Below, in pieces: positions 38,928 through 48,352 of a DNA stretch of 64,000 nt. This DNA is from CSP1-5 sp964558395 (GTDB lineage Bacteria; Methylomirabilota; Methylomirabilia; Methylomirabilales; CSP1-5): contig CAZLDS010000006.1 in assembly GCA_964558395.1 (NCBI GenBank), positions 1 through 64,000 on the forward strand, in the 5' to 3' direction. A model generated the notes under the pieces. That model searched no databases, was not told where the DNA came from, and worked only from the letters and a program-made list of their open reading frames with translations. The position numbers and the translations under genes are program-made. Positions within the stretch are counted from its first letter, which is position 1, and every line of letters starts with the position of its first letter.

Positions 38928-40844
38928 ATGGAGCTGAATGCCAGAATCCCTGCTGGGGTCCTCAAGGACAAGTGGAAAAATCACGAGTTTGCACTGAAGC
39001 TGGTCAGTCCGGCAAACAAACCGAAATTCAGGGTGATCGTGGTGGGTTCGGGGCTGGCGGGGGGGGCTGCGGCCGCTACCCTGGCCGAACTCGGATATAA
39101 CGTCGACTGCTTCTGCTACCAAGACACACCACGGCGAGCCCACAGCATCGCGGCCCAGGGCGGGATCAATGCGCCCAAGAACTATCGGAACGACGGCGAC
39201 AGTATCGAGCGGCTCTTTTACGACACCATCAAGGGGGGCGATTTTCGCTCGCGGGAAGCAAACGTCTATCGCCTGGCCCAGCTGAGTCTCAATCTCATCG
39301 ACCAGTGCGTGGCGCAGGGAGTTCCCTTTGCGCGAGAGTATAGTGGTCTCCTCACGACGCGGTCCTTTGGAGGAGCGCAGGTGGCTCGAACCTTTTACGC
39401 GCAGGGTCAGACGGGCCAGCAGTTGCTGCTCGGGGTCTACCAGGCGCTTTCTCGGCAGATTGCCCTCGGCAAGGTCAAGATGTACTCGCGGACCGAGATG
39501 CTGGACCTGGTCGTGGTGGACGGGCACGCACGGGGCATCGTGACTCGCGACATGGGCACGGGTACAATCCGGTCGCACGCCGCGGATGCGGTCGTGCTGG
39601 CCACGGGTGGCTACAGCAACGTTTTCTTCCTGTCCACGAACGCCATGGGCTGCAACGTCACCGCTATCTGGCGCGCCCACCGTCGAGGGGCGTTTTTCGC
39701 GAATCCGTGCTTTACCCAGATCCATCCGACCAGCATTCCTCCGAGCGAGGAGTACCAGTCCAAGCTCACCCTGATGAGTGAATCGCTGCGGAACGACGGC
39801 CGTATCTGGGTTCCGAAGCACAAAGGAGACAACCGCCCCCCAACCCAGATTCCGGAAGAAGAGCGCGACTACTTTCTTGAGCGCAAGTACCCGGCTTTTG
39901 GAAACCTGACACCACGCGACGTCGCGTCACGGAACGCCAAGGAGGTCGTGGACGAGGGACGGGGCGTGGGACCGACCGGGATCGGCGTCTACCTCGATCT
40001 CACGGATGCGATTCGACGCCTCGGAGGCAAAGTCATCGAGGAACGCTACGGCAACCTGTTAGATATGTATGAAAAAATCACCGGGGAGAACCCCCGCGAA
40101 CTTCCGATGCGGATCTACCCGGCGCCGCATTACACGATGGGTGGACTGTGGGTCGATTACAATCTGATGAGTACGATCCCCGGAGTCTACGTGATTGGCG
40201 AGGCGAACTTCTCTGATCACGGAGCCAACCGGCTGGGGGCCAGTGCCCTCATGCAGTGTCTGGCGGATGGATACTTTATCCTTCCCGTCACCATCGGCGA
40301 CTACCTCGCGCGATTTCTCGGCCAACCCAAAGTTGATATTGACCATCCGGTGTTCAAACAGGTGGAGTCCGAGGTCGCCGACCGGATCCGGCGCCTCCTG
40401 GCGGTTCAAGGCACGCGGACGGTGGATTCCTTCCATCGAGAGCTGGGCCGCATCTGTTGGGAGTACTGCGGCATGTCGCGCAGTGCAGAGCGGCTCAAGA
40501 AAGCCCTGGACCTATTGCTGGCCTTACGCGAAGAGTTTTGGAGGAACGTGAAGGTCATTGGTGGGAATGAGGAATTGAACCAATCATTGGAGAAGGCGGG
40601 ACGGGTGGCCGATTTCTTTGAACTCGCCGAGGCGATGGTCCACGACGCGCTCCACAGAAAAGAATCATGCGGGACGCACTTCCGGGTCGAGTTCCAGACA
40701 CCGGAGGGGGAGGCGCGACGTGACGACGACCACTTCGCATATGTGGCAGCGTGGGAATTTAAGGGAATTGGCGAGGCGCCAGTCCTCCACCGGGAGCCGT
40801 TGAACTTCGAGAGGGTCCAATTGGCCCACAGGAGCTACAAGTAG
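38928..40844 (+). CDS. sdhA: Succinate dehydrogenase / fumarate reductase flavoprotein subunit
   Basis: Protein of 638 residues. FAD-binding VIVVGSGLAGGAAAATLAEL, the covalent-FAD region RRAHSIAAQGGINA, the substrate site QIHPTSIP, the HYTMGGLWVDYN active-site loop and GEANFSDHGANRLGASALMQ are present. It oxidises succinate to fumarate at the inner face of the membrane. The long form and the single-subunit anchor match the type B enzymes that use menaquinone in several lineages. Ends one base into sdhB's GTG. Confidence 0.95.
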   Translation: MELNARIPAGVLKDKWKNHEFALKLVSPANKPKFRVIVVGSGLAGGAAAATLAELGYNVDCFCYQDTPRRAHSIAAQGGINAPKNYRNDGDSIERLFYDTIKGGDFRSREANVYRLAQLSLNLIDQCVAQGVPFAREYSGLLTTRSFGGAQVARTFYAQGQTGQQLLLGVYQALSRQIALGKVKMYSRTEMLDLVVVDGHARGIVTRDMGTGTIRSHAADAVVLATGGYSNVFFLSTNAMGCNVTAIWRAHRRGAFFANPCFTQIHPTSIPPSEEYQSKLTLMSESLRNDGRIWVPKHKGDNRPPTQIPEEERDYFLERKYPAFGNLTPRDVASRNAKEVVDEGRGVGPTGIGVYLDLTDAIRRLGGKVIEERYGNLLDMYEKITGENPRELPMRIYPAPHYTMGGLWVDYNLMSTIPGVYVIGEANFSDHGANRLGASALMQCLADGYFILPVTIGDYLARFLGQPKVDIDHPVFKQVESEVADRIRRLLAVQGTRTVDSFHRELGRICWEYCGMSRSAERLKKALDLLLALREEFWRNVKVIGGNEELNQSLEKAGRVADFFELAEAMVHDALHRKESCGTHFRVEFQTPEGEARRDDDHFAYVAAWEFKGIGEAPVLHREPLNFERVQLAHRSYK

Positions 40845-41608
40845 TGAATTTCACACTACGGATTTGGCGCCAGTCAAACGCGCGTGCACAGGGACGGATC
40901 GTCAGGTACGAAGTGACGGACATCAGTCCGGACATCTCGTTTCTGGACATGCTGGATGTCCTCAACGAGCGACTCATCGAAAAAGGCGAAGACCCTGTCG
41001 CCTTCGATCACGATTGTCGCGAGGGGATATGTGGGACCTGCGGAATCATTATTAACGGAAGGGCCCACGGACCTCTCCCCCGCACGACCGCCTGCCAGCT
41101 GCATATGCGGGTCTTCAACGACGGCGAAACGATCACGATCGAACCCTGGCGCGCGAAAGCGTTTCCGGTTCTCAAGGACCTCATCGTGGACCGCAGTGCC
41201 TTCGACCGAATTATCCAAGCCGGAGGTTTCATCTCGGTAGACACGGGGAGTGCTCCCGAAGCGAACGAGATTCTGATTCCGAAGGCAGTCGCCGACCTTG
41301 CCTTTGATTCCGCCGCGTGCATCGGGTGCGGTGCTTGCGTAGCCCAGTGTCCGAACGGGGCGGCCCAGCTTTTCACCGCGGCGAAGATTTCCCACCTCGG
41401 GCTCCTCCCACAAGGACAGTCCGAGCGGGGGCAGCGAGCTATGCAGATGGTCGCCAGAATGGAAGAGGAGAAATTTGGGAGCTGCACCAATTATGGAGAG
41501 TGTGAAGCTGTCTGCCCGAAGGGGATCAGCATCGATTTTATTGCGCGGATGAATCGGGATTACCTAAAGGCCAAATTGTTCAGTCGAAATGGATCAGGAC
41601 GGGGATAG
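40844..41608 (+). CDS. sdhB: Succinate dehydrogenase / fumarate reductase iron-sulfur subunit
   Basis: Protein of 254 residues. The plant-ferredoxin domain binds the 2Fe-2S cluster (CREGICGTCG and a later Cys in TTACQL). The C-terminal domain carries CIGCGACVAQCPNG and CTNYGECEAVCPKGI for the 4Fe-4S and 3Fe-4S clusters. Start GTG 40844 shares its first base with the sdhA stop. Last gene of sdhCAB; sucC begins 40 bases on. Confidence 0.95.
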   Translation: MNFTLRIWRQSNARAQGRIVRYEVTDISPDISFLDMLDVLNERLIEKGEDPVAFDHDCREGICGTCGIIINGRAHGPLPRTTACQLHMRVFNDGETITIEPWRAKAFPVLKDLIVDRSAFDRIIQAGGFISVDTGSAPEANEILIPKAVADLAFDSAACIGCGACVAQCPNGAAQLFTAAKISHLGLLPQGQSERGQRAMQMVARMEEEKFGSCTNYGECEAVCPKGISIDFIARMNRDYLKAKLFSRNGSGRG

Positions 41609-41647
41609 ACCTTTTCCTGGTGCTGACCGCCGACTGCGGGTCGCTCA

Positions 41648-42820
41648 ATGAAGATTCACGAGTTTCAGGCAAAGACAGTCCTCGCCGAGTTCGGCGTGCC
41701 GGTGCCGCGGGGCCGCGTGGCCGGAACGCCTGGCGAGGCCGGCGACATCGCACGAGAGCTCGGCGGGACCGTGGTGGTCAAGGCACAGATCCATGCCGGC
41801 GGCCGAGGCAAGGGGGGCGGTGTGAAGCTCGCGAAGTCTCCGGAGGAGGCGACGCAGGTTGCATCTCACATTCTGGGGATGATGCTCAAAACACATCAGA
41901 CTGGGCCGGAAGGCCAGCGGGTGAAGCGCGTGCTGGTCGAGGAGGCCATGGATATCCGCCAGGAGCTATACCTCGGGATCGTGATTGACCGCTCGGTCGA
42001 CCTGCCAGTAATTATGGCTTCCAGCGCCGGGGGGATGGACATTGAAGAGGTAGCCCGGACCCGACCAGAGGCTATCACAAAGGTCCATGTGGACCCGGCC
42101 GCAGGTGTTCAGGGTTACCACACCCGCAAGTTGGGGTTTGGGCTTGGCCTCATGGGGGAGACGCTCAAGGGGATGGGCGATTTCGTGATCAAGCTCTACC
42201 ACGCCTTTGAGGCCAAAGACTGCTCCCTGGCCGAGATTAACCCGCTGGTAATTACGGGCGATGGCCGCCTGCTCGCCTTGGATGCGAAAATGACTTTCGA
42301 CGACAACGCGATCTCCCGGCACCCGACAGTGCTGGCACTTCGGGATGTAGACGAGGAGTCACCCCTGGAGGTGGAGGCATCAAAACACAATCTGAGCTAC
42401 ATCAAGCTGGATGGGAACGTTGGGTGTATGGTCAACGGGGCTGGTCTGGCAATGGCCACCATGGACATCATCAAGTTGGCTGGGGGCGAACCAGCCAACT
42501 TTCTGGATGTCGGGGGTGGCGCCAGCGCCGAGCAGATCGAGAACGCCTTCCGTATCCTCATCTCGGACCGGAATGTCAAGGTTGTCCTGATCAACATCTT
42601 CGGCGGGATCCTGCGGTGTGACCGATTGGCAGAGGGGGTCATCAAAGCCGTCAGGACCCTCGGTGTCACCCTCCCCATCGTGATACGGATGGAGGGGACT
42701 AACGTGGAGATCGGGAGGCAAATGCTCAAGGAGTCCGGGTTGAACTTTGCAAATGCGGAAACCATGGCTGATGCCGCGGCGTTGGCCGCCCAAGCCGCCA
42801 AAGGAGTTGAGGGTTCGTAG
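41648..42820 (+). CDS. sucC: Succinyl-CoA synthetase (ADP/GDP-forming) beta subunit
   Basis: Protein of 390 residues with an ATP-grasp domain (MKIHEFQAKTVLAEFGVPVP, VVVKAQIHAGGRGKGGGVKL) and the CoA-ligase domain (GGASAEQIENAFRI, INIFGGILRCDRLAEGV). With SucD it interconverts succinyl-CoA and succinate with substrate-level phosphorylation. The sdhCAB-sucCD linkage supplies two consecutive TCA steps. Confidence 0.96.
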   Translation: MKIHEFQAKTVLAEFGVPVPRGRVAGTPGEAGDIARELGGTVVVKAQIHAGGRGKGGGVKLAKSPEEATQVASHILGMMLKTHQTGPEGQRVKRVLVEEAMDIRQELYLGIVIDRSVDLPVIMASSAGGMDIEEVARTRPEAITKVHVDPAAGVQGYHTRKLGFGLGLMGETLKGMGDFVIKLYHAFEAKDCSLAEINPLVITGDGRLLALDAKMTFDDNAISRHPTVLALRDVDEESPLEVEASKHNLSYIKLDGNVGCMVNGAGLAMATMDIIKLAGGEPANFLDVGGGASAEQIENAFRILISDRNVKVVLINIFGGILRCDRLAEGVIKAVRTLGVTLPIVIRMEGTNVEIGRQMLKESGLNFANAETMADAAALAAQAAKGVEGS

Positions 42821-42892
42821 TTCAGGGTTCAGGACAGAAATGTCAGCGGATGTTTTTCCATGAACCATACACCATGAACGAGAAAGTGGGGC

Positions 42893-43768
42893 ATGAGTAT
42901 TTTCGTCGATGAGCAGACGCGGGTTGTCGTGCAGGGAATTACGGGGAGAGAGGGGAGTTTCCACGCCAAAGGGTGTCTGGAATATGGGACCAAGGTGGTA
43001 GCGGGAGTCACTCCTGGGAAAGGAGGGATACTCCACGACGGAATTCCCGTCTTCAATACGGTTGCGCATGCGGTTACGGAGGCCGCTGTTAATACCTCCC
43101 TGATATTTGTGCCGCCTGCATTTGCCGGTGACGCCATTCTCGAGGCGGCTGATGCGGGCATCGGGCTGATCGTGTGTATTACTGAAGGCATTCCCGCATT
43201 GGATATGGTAAGGGTCTCACGCGTTTTGCAGGGGCAACCCTCACGTTTGATCGGCCCGAACTGTCCGGGCGTGATCTCCCCCGGCAAGGCCAAAGTAGGG
43301 ATCATGCCCGGCCACATCCACATGCCAGGGCCAGTCGGCGTGGTCTCCCGGAGTGGCACCCTGACTTATGAGGCCGTCGGACAGCTGACGCAGCGCGGAA
43401 TCGGACAATCGACGTGTGTCGGGATTGGGGGCGATCCGATCATTGGAACAAGCTTTGTCGACTGCCTGGACCTTTTCGAAAAGGATTCAGGGACCGAAGC
43501 GATTCTTCTCATTGGAGAGATTGGGGGAACTGCCGAGGAAGATGGGGCGGCGTTCGCCAAAGCCCACATGAAAAAGCCGGTCGTCGGGTATGTGGCGGGT
43601 ATGACGGCCCCGCCGGGGCGACGAATGGGACATGCCGGGGCGATCATCGCGGGGGGCAAGGGGACGGCGGCTGAAAAGGTGAGGGCGATGGACGCGGCGG
43701 GGATGCACGTGTGTCGGTCCCCGGCGGAGATGGGGATGAACGTCGAAAGCGTCCTTCGGCGTCGCTAG
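42893..43768 (+). CDS. sucD: Succinyl-CoA synthetase alpha subunit
   Basis: Protein of 291 residues. The Rossmann CoA-binding domain has VVVQGITGREGSFHAKGCLE and VPPAFAGDAI. The ligase domain has GPNCPGVISPGKAKVGIMPG and the phosphorylated His in GHAGAIIAGGKGTA. ATG 42893 has GTGGGG upstream. The 72-base gap from sucC contains low-complexity ATGAAC/ACCATG-type sequence. Confidence 0.96.
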   Translation: MSIFVDEQTRVVVQGITGREGSFHAKGCLEYGTKVVAGVTPGKGGILHDGIPVFNTVAHAVTEAAVNTSLIFVPPAFAGDAILEAADAGIGLIVCITEGIPALDMVRVSRVLQGQPSRLIGPNCPGVISPGKAKVGIMPGHIHMPGPVGVVSRSGTLTYEAVGQLTQRGIGQSTCVGIGGDPIIGTSFVDCLDLFEKDSGTEAILLIGEIGGTAEEDGAAFAKAHMKKPVVGYVAGMTAPPGRRMGHAGAIIAGGKGTAAEKVRAMDAAGMHVCRSPAEMGMNVESVLRRR

Positions 43769-43849
43769 TCCTTTGTGTACAGGTTCGGCGATAAACCAAC
43801 CCCTCAGGATTCAGTACTGAGTGAGAACATATCATGTATTCTTGGATAG

Positions 43850-43883
43850 GATTCGCAGGAATACGTGATCGTATTTGCGAATC
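43850..43883. repeat. Imperfect inverted repeat upstream of ndk
   Basis: GATTCGCA (43850-43857) plus AATACG (43860-43865) pair with CGTATT (43870-43875) plus TGCGAATC (43876-43883), with two bulged G and a TGAT loop: 14 pairs. No U-run follows, so it is not a terminator. Possible operator, RNA structure or recombination scar. Confidence 0.55.
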
Positions 43884-43950
43884 GAAGCACTTGTCAGGTA
43901 AGAGATGTCGTGGGGCTCAGCCGTGAAGGTTGCGACGCTCCCGGATGAGG

Positions 43951-43980
43951 CCACCTGCGCCCCAGGTGGTCTTTGTTTCA
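43951..43980 (+). terminator. Terminator-like hairpin before ndk
   Basis: CCACCTG (43951-43957) pairs with CAGGTGG (43963-43969), five-base loop, followed by TCTTTGTTTC. It probably ends the sucCD transcript 16 bases before the ndk SD, but could act as a leader attenuator. Confidence 0.45.
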
Positions 43981-43995
43981 CAAGGGGGGGCAGGC

Positions 43996-44439
43996 ATGCA
44001 GCGCACATTGGCTATTGTAAAGCCGGACGCCGTGGCCCGCGGTAAGATCGGCGAAATCATCCGCCGTTTCGAGGAGGCAGGGATCCGTGTCTCGGGCCTC
44101 CGCATGATCCGTCTCGAGAAAAATGAGGCGGCAAAATTTTACCATGTCCACCGGGAACGTCCTTTTTTCGAAAGCTTGATCACCTTTATGAGCTCCGGCC
44201 CCTCAGTGGTTATGGTCTTGGAAGGGGACGCAGTTATTGAGACCGTACGCGCCATCATGGGGGCGACGGACCCAGCCCAAGCGGGTCCGGGGAGCATTCG
44301 GCGAGACCTCGGTACGAGTATTGAACACAACGCCGTCCACGGCTCCGACTCGGCAGAGTCTGCTGCCTTCGAGGTACCCTATTTCTTCACAGAGGGTGAG
44401 ACTTTTGATTACATTCGAGTGGATCGTTCTGCTGACTAG
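43996..44439 (+). CDS. ndk: Nucleoside diphosphate kinase
   Basis: Protein of 147 residues from ATG 43996, preceded by AAGGGGGGG; the longer frame from 43930 would run through the hairpin and is rejected. The N-terminus QRTLAIVKPDAVARGKIGEI and the phosphorylated His in NAVHGSDSAESAAFE are canonical. It balances NTP pools by gamma-phosphate transfer. Confidence 0.97.
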   Translation: MQRTLAIVKPDAVARGKIGEIIRRFEEAGIRVSGLRMIRLEKNEAAKFYHVHRERPFFESLITFMSSGPSVVMVLEGDAVIETVRAIMGATDPAQAGPGSIRRDLGTSIEHNAVHGSDSAESAAFEVPYFFTEGETFDYIRVDRSAD

Positions 44440-44516
44440 ACCACCAAGCTAAGGCGGGGCACGATGTGGAATGCTGTTCCATTGCGGGTTTATCCACCAA
44501 TTGGTCCGGTTTTTGC

Positions 44517-44545
44517 TTGACATCCCGAGGTCCCCTCAGTATAAT
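44517..44545 (+). promoter_or_regulatory. Consensus sigma-70 promoter of the yceD-rpmF-plsX-fab operon
   Basis: Perfect TTGACA (44517-44522), exactly 17 bases, perfect TATAAT (44540-44545). The leader is about 21 bases to the ATG at 44573, which has AAGGTGGGG as SD. Likely one of the strongest promoters in the window. Confidence 0.85.
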
Positions 44546-44572
44546 CCGCCAACTTTCGTAAGGTGGGGTTGA

Positions 44573-45085
44573 ATGTTCGTTGACATAGCCCTGATCCCTG
44601 CAGAGGGTCTGGACCTCCAGTTTCGTGTTGGGGAGGATTTTCTGGATCCCTCAGGGCAGAGGGTTCATCTTCTCCGGCCGGTTGAGGCCACCCTGAATTT
44701 CTGTCGGACTCCGACCGGGGTCTGGGTGCGGGGGCAGATCTCCTCTGACCTCCAGCTCCACTGCAGTCGATGCTCTGAACTCTTTCACCTCCCGGTAAGC
44801 GAGGGTTTTGAGGTGAGATACCGTGGCCCTCTGGGGGAGAGCGTGGAGGAGGAGCACGAGCTGGGACGCGACGAACTCGATGTAAGCTTCCTCAACGGGG
44901 TGACAATCAACGTGGGGGGGCTCGTCCGAGAAAATCTCTTGCTGGCATTACCGGTCCAACCACTGTGTAATAAGGGATGTCGGGGACTCTGTCCGCGTTG
45001 CGGGGTCAACTGGAACGGCGGGACATGTCGCTGTTCCTCCACTGGCCACGATCCTCGCTGGAAAAAATTAGAGTCCTTGTTGTAG
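44573..45085 (+). CDS. yceD: YceD/DUF177 family zinc-ribbon protein
   Basis: Protein of 170 residues with the DUF177 core (WVRGQISSDLQLHCSRCSEL, FHLPVSEGFEVRY) and a C-terminal Cys cluster (CNKGCRGLCPRCGVNWNGGT). The family is required for normal 23S rRNA levels in plants and bacteria and almost always precedes rpmF, as here. First gene of the operon. Confidence 0.9.
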   Translation: MFVDIALIPAEGLDLQFRVGEDFLDPSGQRVHLLRPVEATLNFCRTPTGVWVRGQISSDLQLHCSRCSELFHLPVSEGFEVRYRGPLGESVEEEHELGRDELDVSFLNGVTINVGGLVRENLLLALPVQPLCNKGCRGLCPRCGVNWNGGTCRCSSTGHDPRWKKLESLL

Positions 45086-45100
45086 GGGAAAAGAGGAATC

Positions 45101-45283
45101 GTGGGGCTTCCGAAACGTCGTCATTCGAATGCGCGAACCCGAAAGCGAAGGACACATGATGCCCTTGAGCTGCCTGCATTGGCGGTTTGCCCTCAATGTC
45201 GGGAGAAGATGCTCCCTCATAGGGCCTGCCCCGGGTGTGGCTATTACCGGGGTCGCGAGGTGGTAAAGCGGGAAGAAAAGTAG
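45101..45283 (+). CDS. rpmF: 50S ribosomal protein L32
   Basis: Protein of 60 residues: GLPKRRHSNARTRKRRTHDA, then the zinc site with CPQC and CPGCGYY. The four Cys make this the zinc-binding (C+) form. The GTG start at 45101 follows GGGGAAAAGAGG; the second residue is Gly instead of the usual Ala. Confidence 0.96.
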   Translation: MGLPKRRHSNARTRKRRTHDALELPALAVCPQCREKMLPHRACPGCGYYRGREVVKREEK

Positions 45284-45319
45284 GAAAGGGGCCGTCGCCC
45301 TCCTGGACGGCCAGGGAGG

Positions 45320-46351
45320 ATGGAAAAGACACCCTTATGGCTGTCCCATCCCGATCGAGTGACTGTAGCCCTTGATGCCATGGGCGGGGACGGCGGAGTT
45401 CGCGTCACCGTGGCGGGAGCAGTTGCGGCGAGCCGGGACGTGGGGCATTCGGTCGTCCTAGTTGGGATCGAAGAGGAGATCGTTCGAGAACTTTCCCAGT
45501 TTGACACGGGGGGGCTGGACGTCCGGATCCGCCATGCTCCGGAGGTCGTAGAAATGGATGAATCCCCTTCGGTGGCGCTCCGGAAGAAGAAAGACTCATC
45601 GATTCGCGTGGCCGTAGACCTGGTCAGGGAGGGAGAAGCGGATGCCATGGTCAGTGCGGGAAATACGGGAGCGGTCATGGCCACCGGGTTAGTCAACCTT
45701 GGTTCTATAGCCGGGGTGGAGCGTCCCGCCATTGCGGCGCAGGTGCCGACCCTGCGTGACTATGCGATTCTCGTGGATGTAGGGGCGAACGTGGATTGTA
45801 AGCCTCGCCACCTGGTTCAATTTGCCATTATGGGAACGGTGTATGCCCGAAAGATCTTAGGAAAACCAGGGCCCCGCGTCGGCCTCCTGAGCATCGGAGA
45901 AGAAGAAAGCAAGGGGAACGAGTTGACGAAGGAGGCTTTCCGCGCGTTGGAAGATGTCGCCGGAGTGGACTTCATCGGGAATGTGGAGGGAGTGGATGTC
46001 TTCAACGGGAAGGCCGACGTGGTGGTTTGTGACGGATTCACGGGCAATATCGCCCTCAAGATCGGCGAGAGCGCGGCGTGGACTGTCCTCACCCTCTTCA
46101 AAGAGGAACTAACCCGAGGTATGGCGGGGAGGGCAGGCCTGTTGCTGCTTCGAAGATCGCTGGAACGTTTCCAGCGACGGATCGATTACACAGAGTATGG
46201 AGGAGCACCGCTGCTGGGTGTCAATGGGGTGGTCGTGATTGGCCACGGGCGATCCACGGCCAAGGCCATCAAGAACGGGGTTCGGGTAGCAGCGGAATGC
46301 GTCACGAATCGGGTGATCGAGAGCATCCGAGACGGGATCGCCCAAGGCTAG
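45320..46351 (+). CDS. plsX: Phosphate acyltransferase PlsX
   Basis: Protein of 343 residues with VALDAMGGDGG, SAGNTGAVMATGL, GVERPAIAA and VVCDGFTGNIALK. PlsX turns acyl-ACP into acyl-phosphate for PlsY and starts phospholipid synthesis. The longer N-terminus (about 13 residues before VTVALDAMGG) from ATG 45320 is acceptable; GGGAGG lies just upstream. The rpmF-plsX-fabH order is widely conserved. Confidence 0.95.
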   Translation: MEKTPLWLSHPDRVTVALDAMGGDGGVRVTVAGAVAASRDVGHSVVLVGIEEEIVRELSQFDTGGLDVRIRHAPEVVEMDESPSVALRKKKDSSIRVAVDLVREGEADAMVSAGNTGAVMATGLVNLGSIAGVERPAIAAQVPTLRDYAILVDVGANVDCKPRHLVQFAIMGTVYARKILGKPGPRVGLLSIGEEESKGNELTKEAFRALEDVAGVDFIGNVEGVDVFNGKADVVVCDGFTGNIALKIGESAAWTVLTLFKEELTRGMAGRAGLLLLRRSLERFQRRIDYTEYGGAPLLGVNGVVVIGHGRSTAKAIKNGVRVAAECVTNRVIESIRDGIAQG

Positions 46352-46364
46352 GTAGGGGGAAGTC

Positions 46365-47348
46365 ATGCAACGGAGCCGAATCATTGGCACTGGGTCGGCG
46401 GTGCCAGCTCGGATTATGACCAATGCAGACCTGGAAAAGTTGGTTGACACGAGCGATGAGTGGGTGACGACGCGGACGGGAATTTCTGAGCGCCGCATCT
46501 GTAGTGTGGGGGAAGATACCGCCACATTGGCGGAGAAAGCTTCACTCCAGGCTTTGGAGGCTGCGAGGCTCGATCCGATGGACCTGGATCTCATTCTCGT
46601 GGCAACAATCACGCCCTCGCTACCTTTTCCGGCTACCGCCTGTTTACTCCAAGAGCGCCTAGATGCCCGACGAGCGGCGGCATTGGATGTCTCTGCTGCG
46701 TGTTCGGGATTTATTTATGGTCTCGCTGTAGCGGATAATTTTATCCGGACAGGAATGTATCGGAACATTCTTCTAGTCGGGTCCGAAACTCTCTCTATTC
46801 TGACGGATTGGAATGACCGGAACACCTGCGTTCTCTTTGCCGACGGGGCAGGGGCGGTGGTCTTACAGAGTCAGGAAGGGGAACGGGGGATTCTCTCGAC
46901 CCACCTGTACTCAGATGGATCACAATGGGAGCTGCTCATGGCGCCAGGGGGAGGAGCCCGCTGTCCCGTGACCCCCGAGGTTCTCGAGAAGCGTCTGAAT
47001 AAGATCAAGATGGCGAATGGCAATGAGGTCTTTCGTATTGCCGTCCGGGCGATGGAGGACGCGTGTGTCGCGTCCTTGAAACAGAATCATCTTGAGGTCG
47101 CCGAAGTCGATGTACTGGTCCCTCATCAGGCAAATGCGCGGATCATCCAGGCACTTACCCATCGTCTTTCCATTCCGCCAGAGAAGGTTATCGCCAATAT
47201 TGCTCGGTACGGGAATACCTCGGCCGCCTCCGTTCCGCTTGCCCTCGATGAGGCAGTGCGCATGGGAAAAATTTACGAAGGGAATTTGGTCCTGCTCGTG
47301 GCGTTTGGAGGTGGTCTCACTTGGGGATCCGCGGTGGTCCGGTGGTGA
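46365..47348 (+). CDS. fabH: 3-oxoacyl-ACP synthase III (FabH)
   Basis: Protein of 327 residues with the Cys-His-Asn triad visible: LDVSAACSGFIYGL, LVPHQANARIIQAL and YGNTSAASVPLAL. It condenses acetyl-CoA with malonyl-ACP to start fatty-acid synthesis. Preceded by GGGGGAAGTC and 13 bases from plsX. Confidence 0.97.
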   Translation: MQRSRIIGTGSAVPARIMTNADLEKLVDTSDEWVTTRTGISERRICSVGEDTATLAEKASLQALEAARLDPMDLDLILVATITPSLPFPATACLLQERLDARRAAALDVSAACSGFIYGLAVADNFIRTGMYRNILLVGSETLSILTDWNDRNTCVLFADGAGAVVLQSQEGERGILSTHLYSDGSQWELLMAPGGGARCPVTPEVLEKRLNKIKMANGNEVFRIAVRAMEDACVASLKQNHLEVAEVDVLVPHQANARIIQALTHRLSIPPEKVIANIARYGNTSAASVPLALDEAVRMGKIYEGNLVLLVAFGGGLTWGSAVVRW

Positions 47349-47410
47349 GAGAGGACCTCCGCAGGTCACCGGGAGAAAAGAGGCCGAGCACTCACAGCAC
47401 GTAGGGGTTG

Positions 47411-48352
47411 ATGCAGGGAAAGACCGCATTTGTTTTCCCGGGACAGGGGTCGCAGTATGTTGGCATGGGGTGGGAGCTGGCGGAGACCTTTCCGTCAGCC
47501 AAGGCCCTTATGGCGCAGGGAAGTGAGGTTCTCGGGCTCAACTTAGAGCGGCTTTGCTTCTCTGGACCAGAGGGGGATCTCAGCCTCACTGCTAACACGC
47601 AAGCCGCGGTGCTCACTGTAGGTGCCATGGCATGGGTCGTTGTACACGCGCATGGAATCCATCCAGACTTTGTTGCGGGGCACAGTCTAGGAGAGTACAC
47701 GGCCCTCGTGGCCGCCGGATCGCTCACCTATGCAGATGCGCTGCGCGCGGTTCGGCGCCGTGGGGAGTTGATGCAGGAAGCGGTCGCCGTCGGTGCCGGA
47801 GCGATGGCGGCCATCCTTGGTCTCAGTCCTGAAGCGGTGGAAGAAATATGCCGGGAAGCCGCCCAGGGTGAGGTGGTACAGGTGGCGAACCTGAATGCGC
47901 CAATGCAGACCGTGGTGTCAGGGCACGTGGCCGCTGTGAATGGGGCGGCCGCGGCCGCACGGGCCAGGGGTGCAAAGAGAGTCCAGCTACTCTCTGTGAG
48001 TGCGCCCTTTCATTCGAGTCTCATGCGACCCATCGCCGAGGAATTTACAGGCGTCCTCAGGGGCCTCGAAATCCGTGATCCCCACGTTCCGTTCATTGCC
48101 AACCGTGATGCGGAACCCAAATGGACCGCGGCCGACGTCATCCAGAGCCTCATCGAGCAGCTTGACCATCCCGTGCGCTGGGTCGAGGTCATTCAGTACC
48201 TTATTGGGGATGGGGCGAAGATCTTTATCGAGTTGGGGCCCGGGAAGGTCCTCTCGGGCTTGATCAAGCGGATCGATGGGAAAGTGCAAGTCTACCACGT
48301 GGAGGACCGGAAGAGCCTGGAAGAGACCCTCGCCGCGGCAGCAAAGGCATGA
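47411..48352 (+). CDS. fabD: Malonyl-CoA:ACP transacylase
   Basis: Protein of 313 residues. The active-site Ser is in GHSLGEYTALVAAG, with FPGQGSQYVGMG at the N-terminus and the catalytic His in SAPFHSSLM. It loads malonyl groups onto AcpP. ATG 47411 is preferred over TTG 47408, with TAGGGG just upstream. ATGA overlap with fabG. Confidence 0.96.
   Translation: MQGKTAFVFPGQGSQYVGMGWELAETFPSAKALMAQGSEVLGLNLERLCFSGPEGDLSLTANTQAAVLTVGAMAWVVVHAHGIHPDFVAGHSLGEYTALVAAGSLTYADALRAVRRRGELMQEAVAVGAGAMAAILGLSPEAVEEICREAAQGEVVQVANLNAPMQTVVSGHVAAVNGAAAAARARGAKRVQLLSVSAPFHSSLMRPIAEEFTGVLRGLEIRDPHVPFIANRDAEPKWTAADVIQSLIEQLDHPVRWVEVIQYLIGDGAKIFIELGPGKVLSGLIKRIDGKVQVYHVEDRKSLEETLAAAAKA

Noticed and set aside
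38069..38971. 300-codon open frame antisense to sdhC
   Set aside because: sdhC has conserved heme His residues and correct operon position; the antisense product is a hydrophilic shadow.
28771..42892. ATGAACGGTGAAC-like runs before tyrA and ATGAACCATACACC-like runs before sucD
   Set aside because: Low-complexity similarity only; too short and variable to call a repeat family from this window.
46386..46401. TGGCACTGGGTCGGCG, sigma-54-like spacing
   Set aside because: Inside the fabH coding region, and the -12 half is poor.
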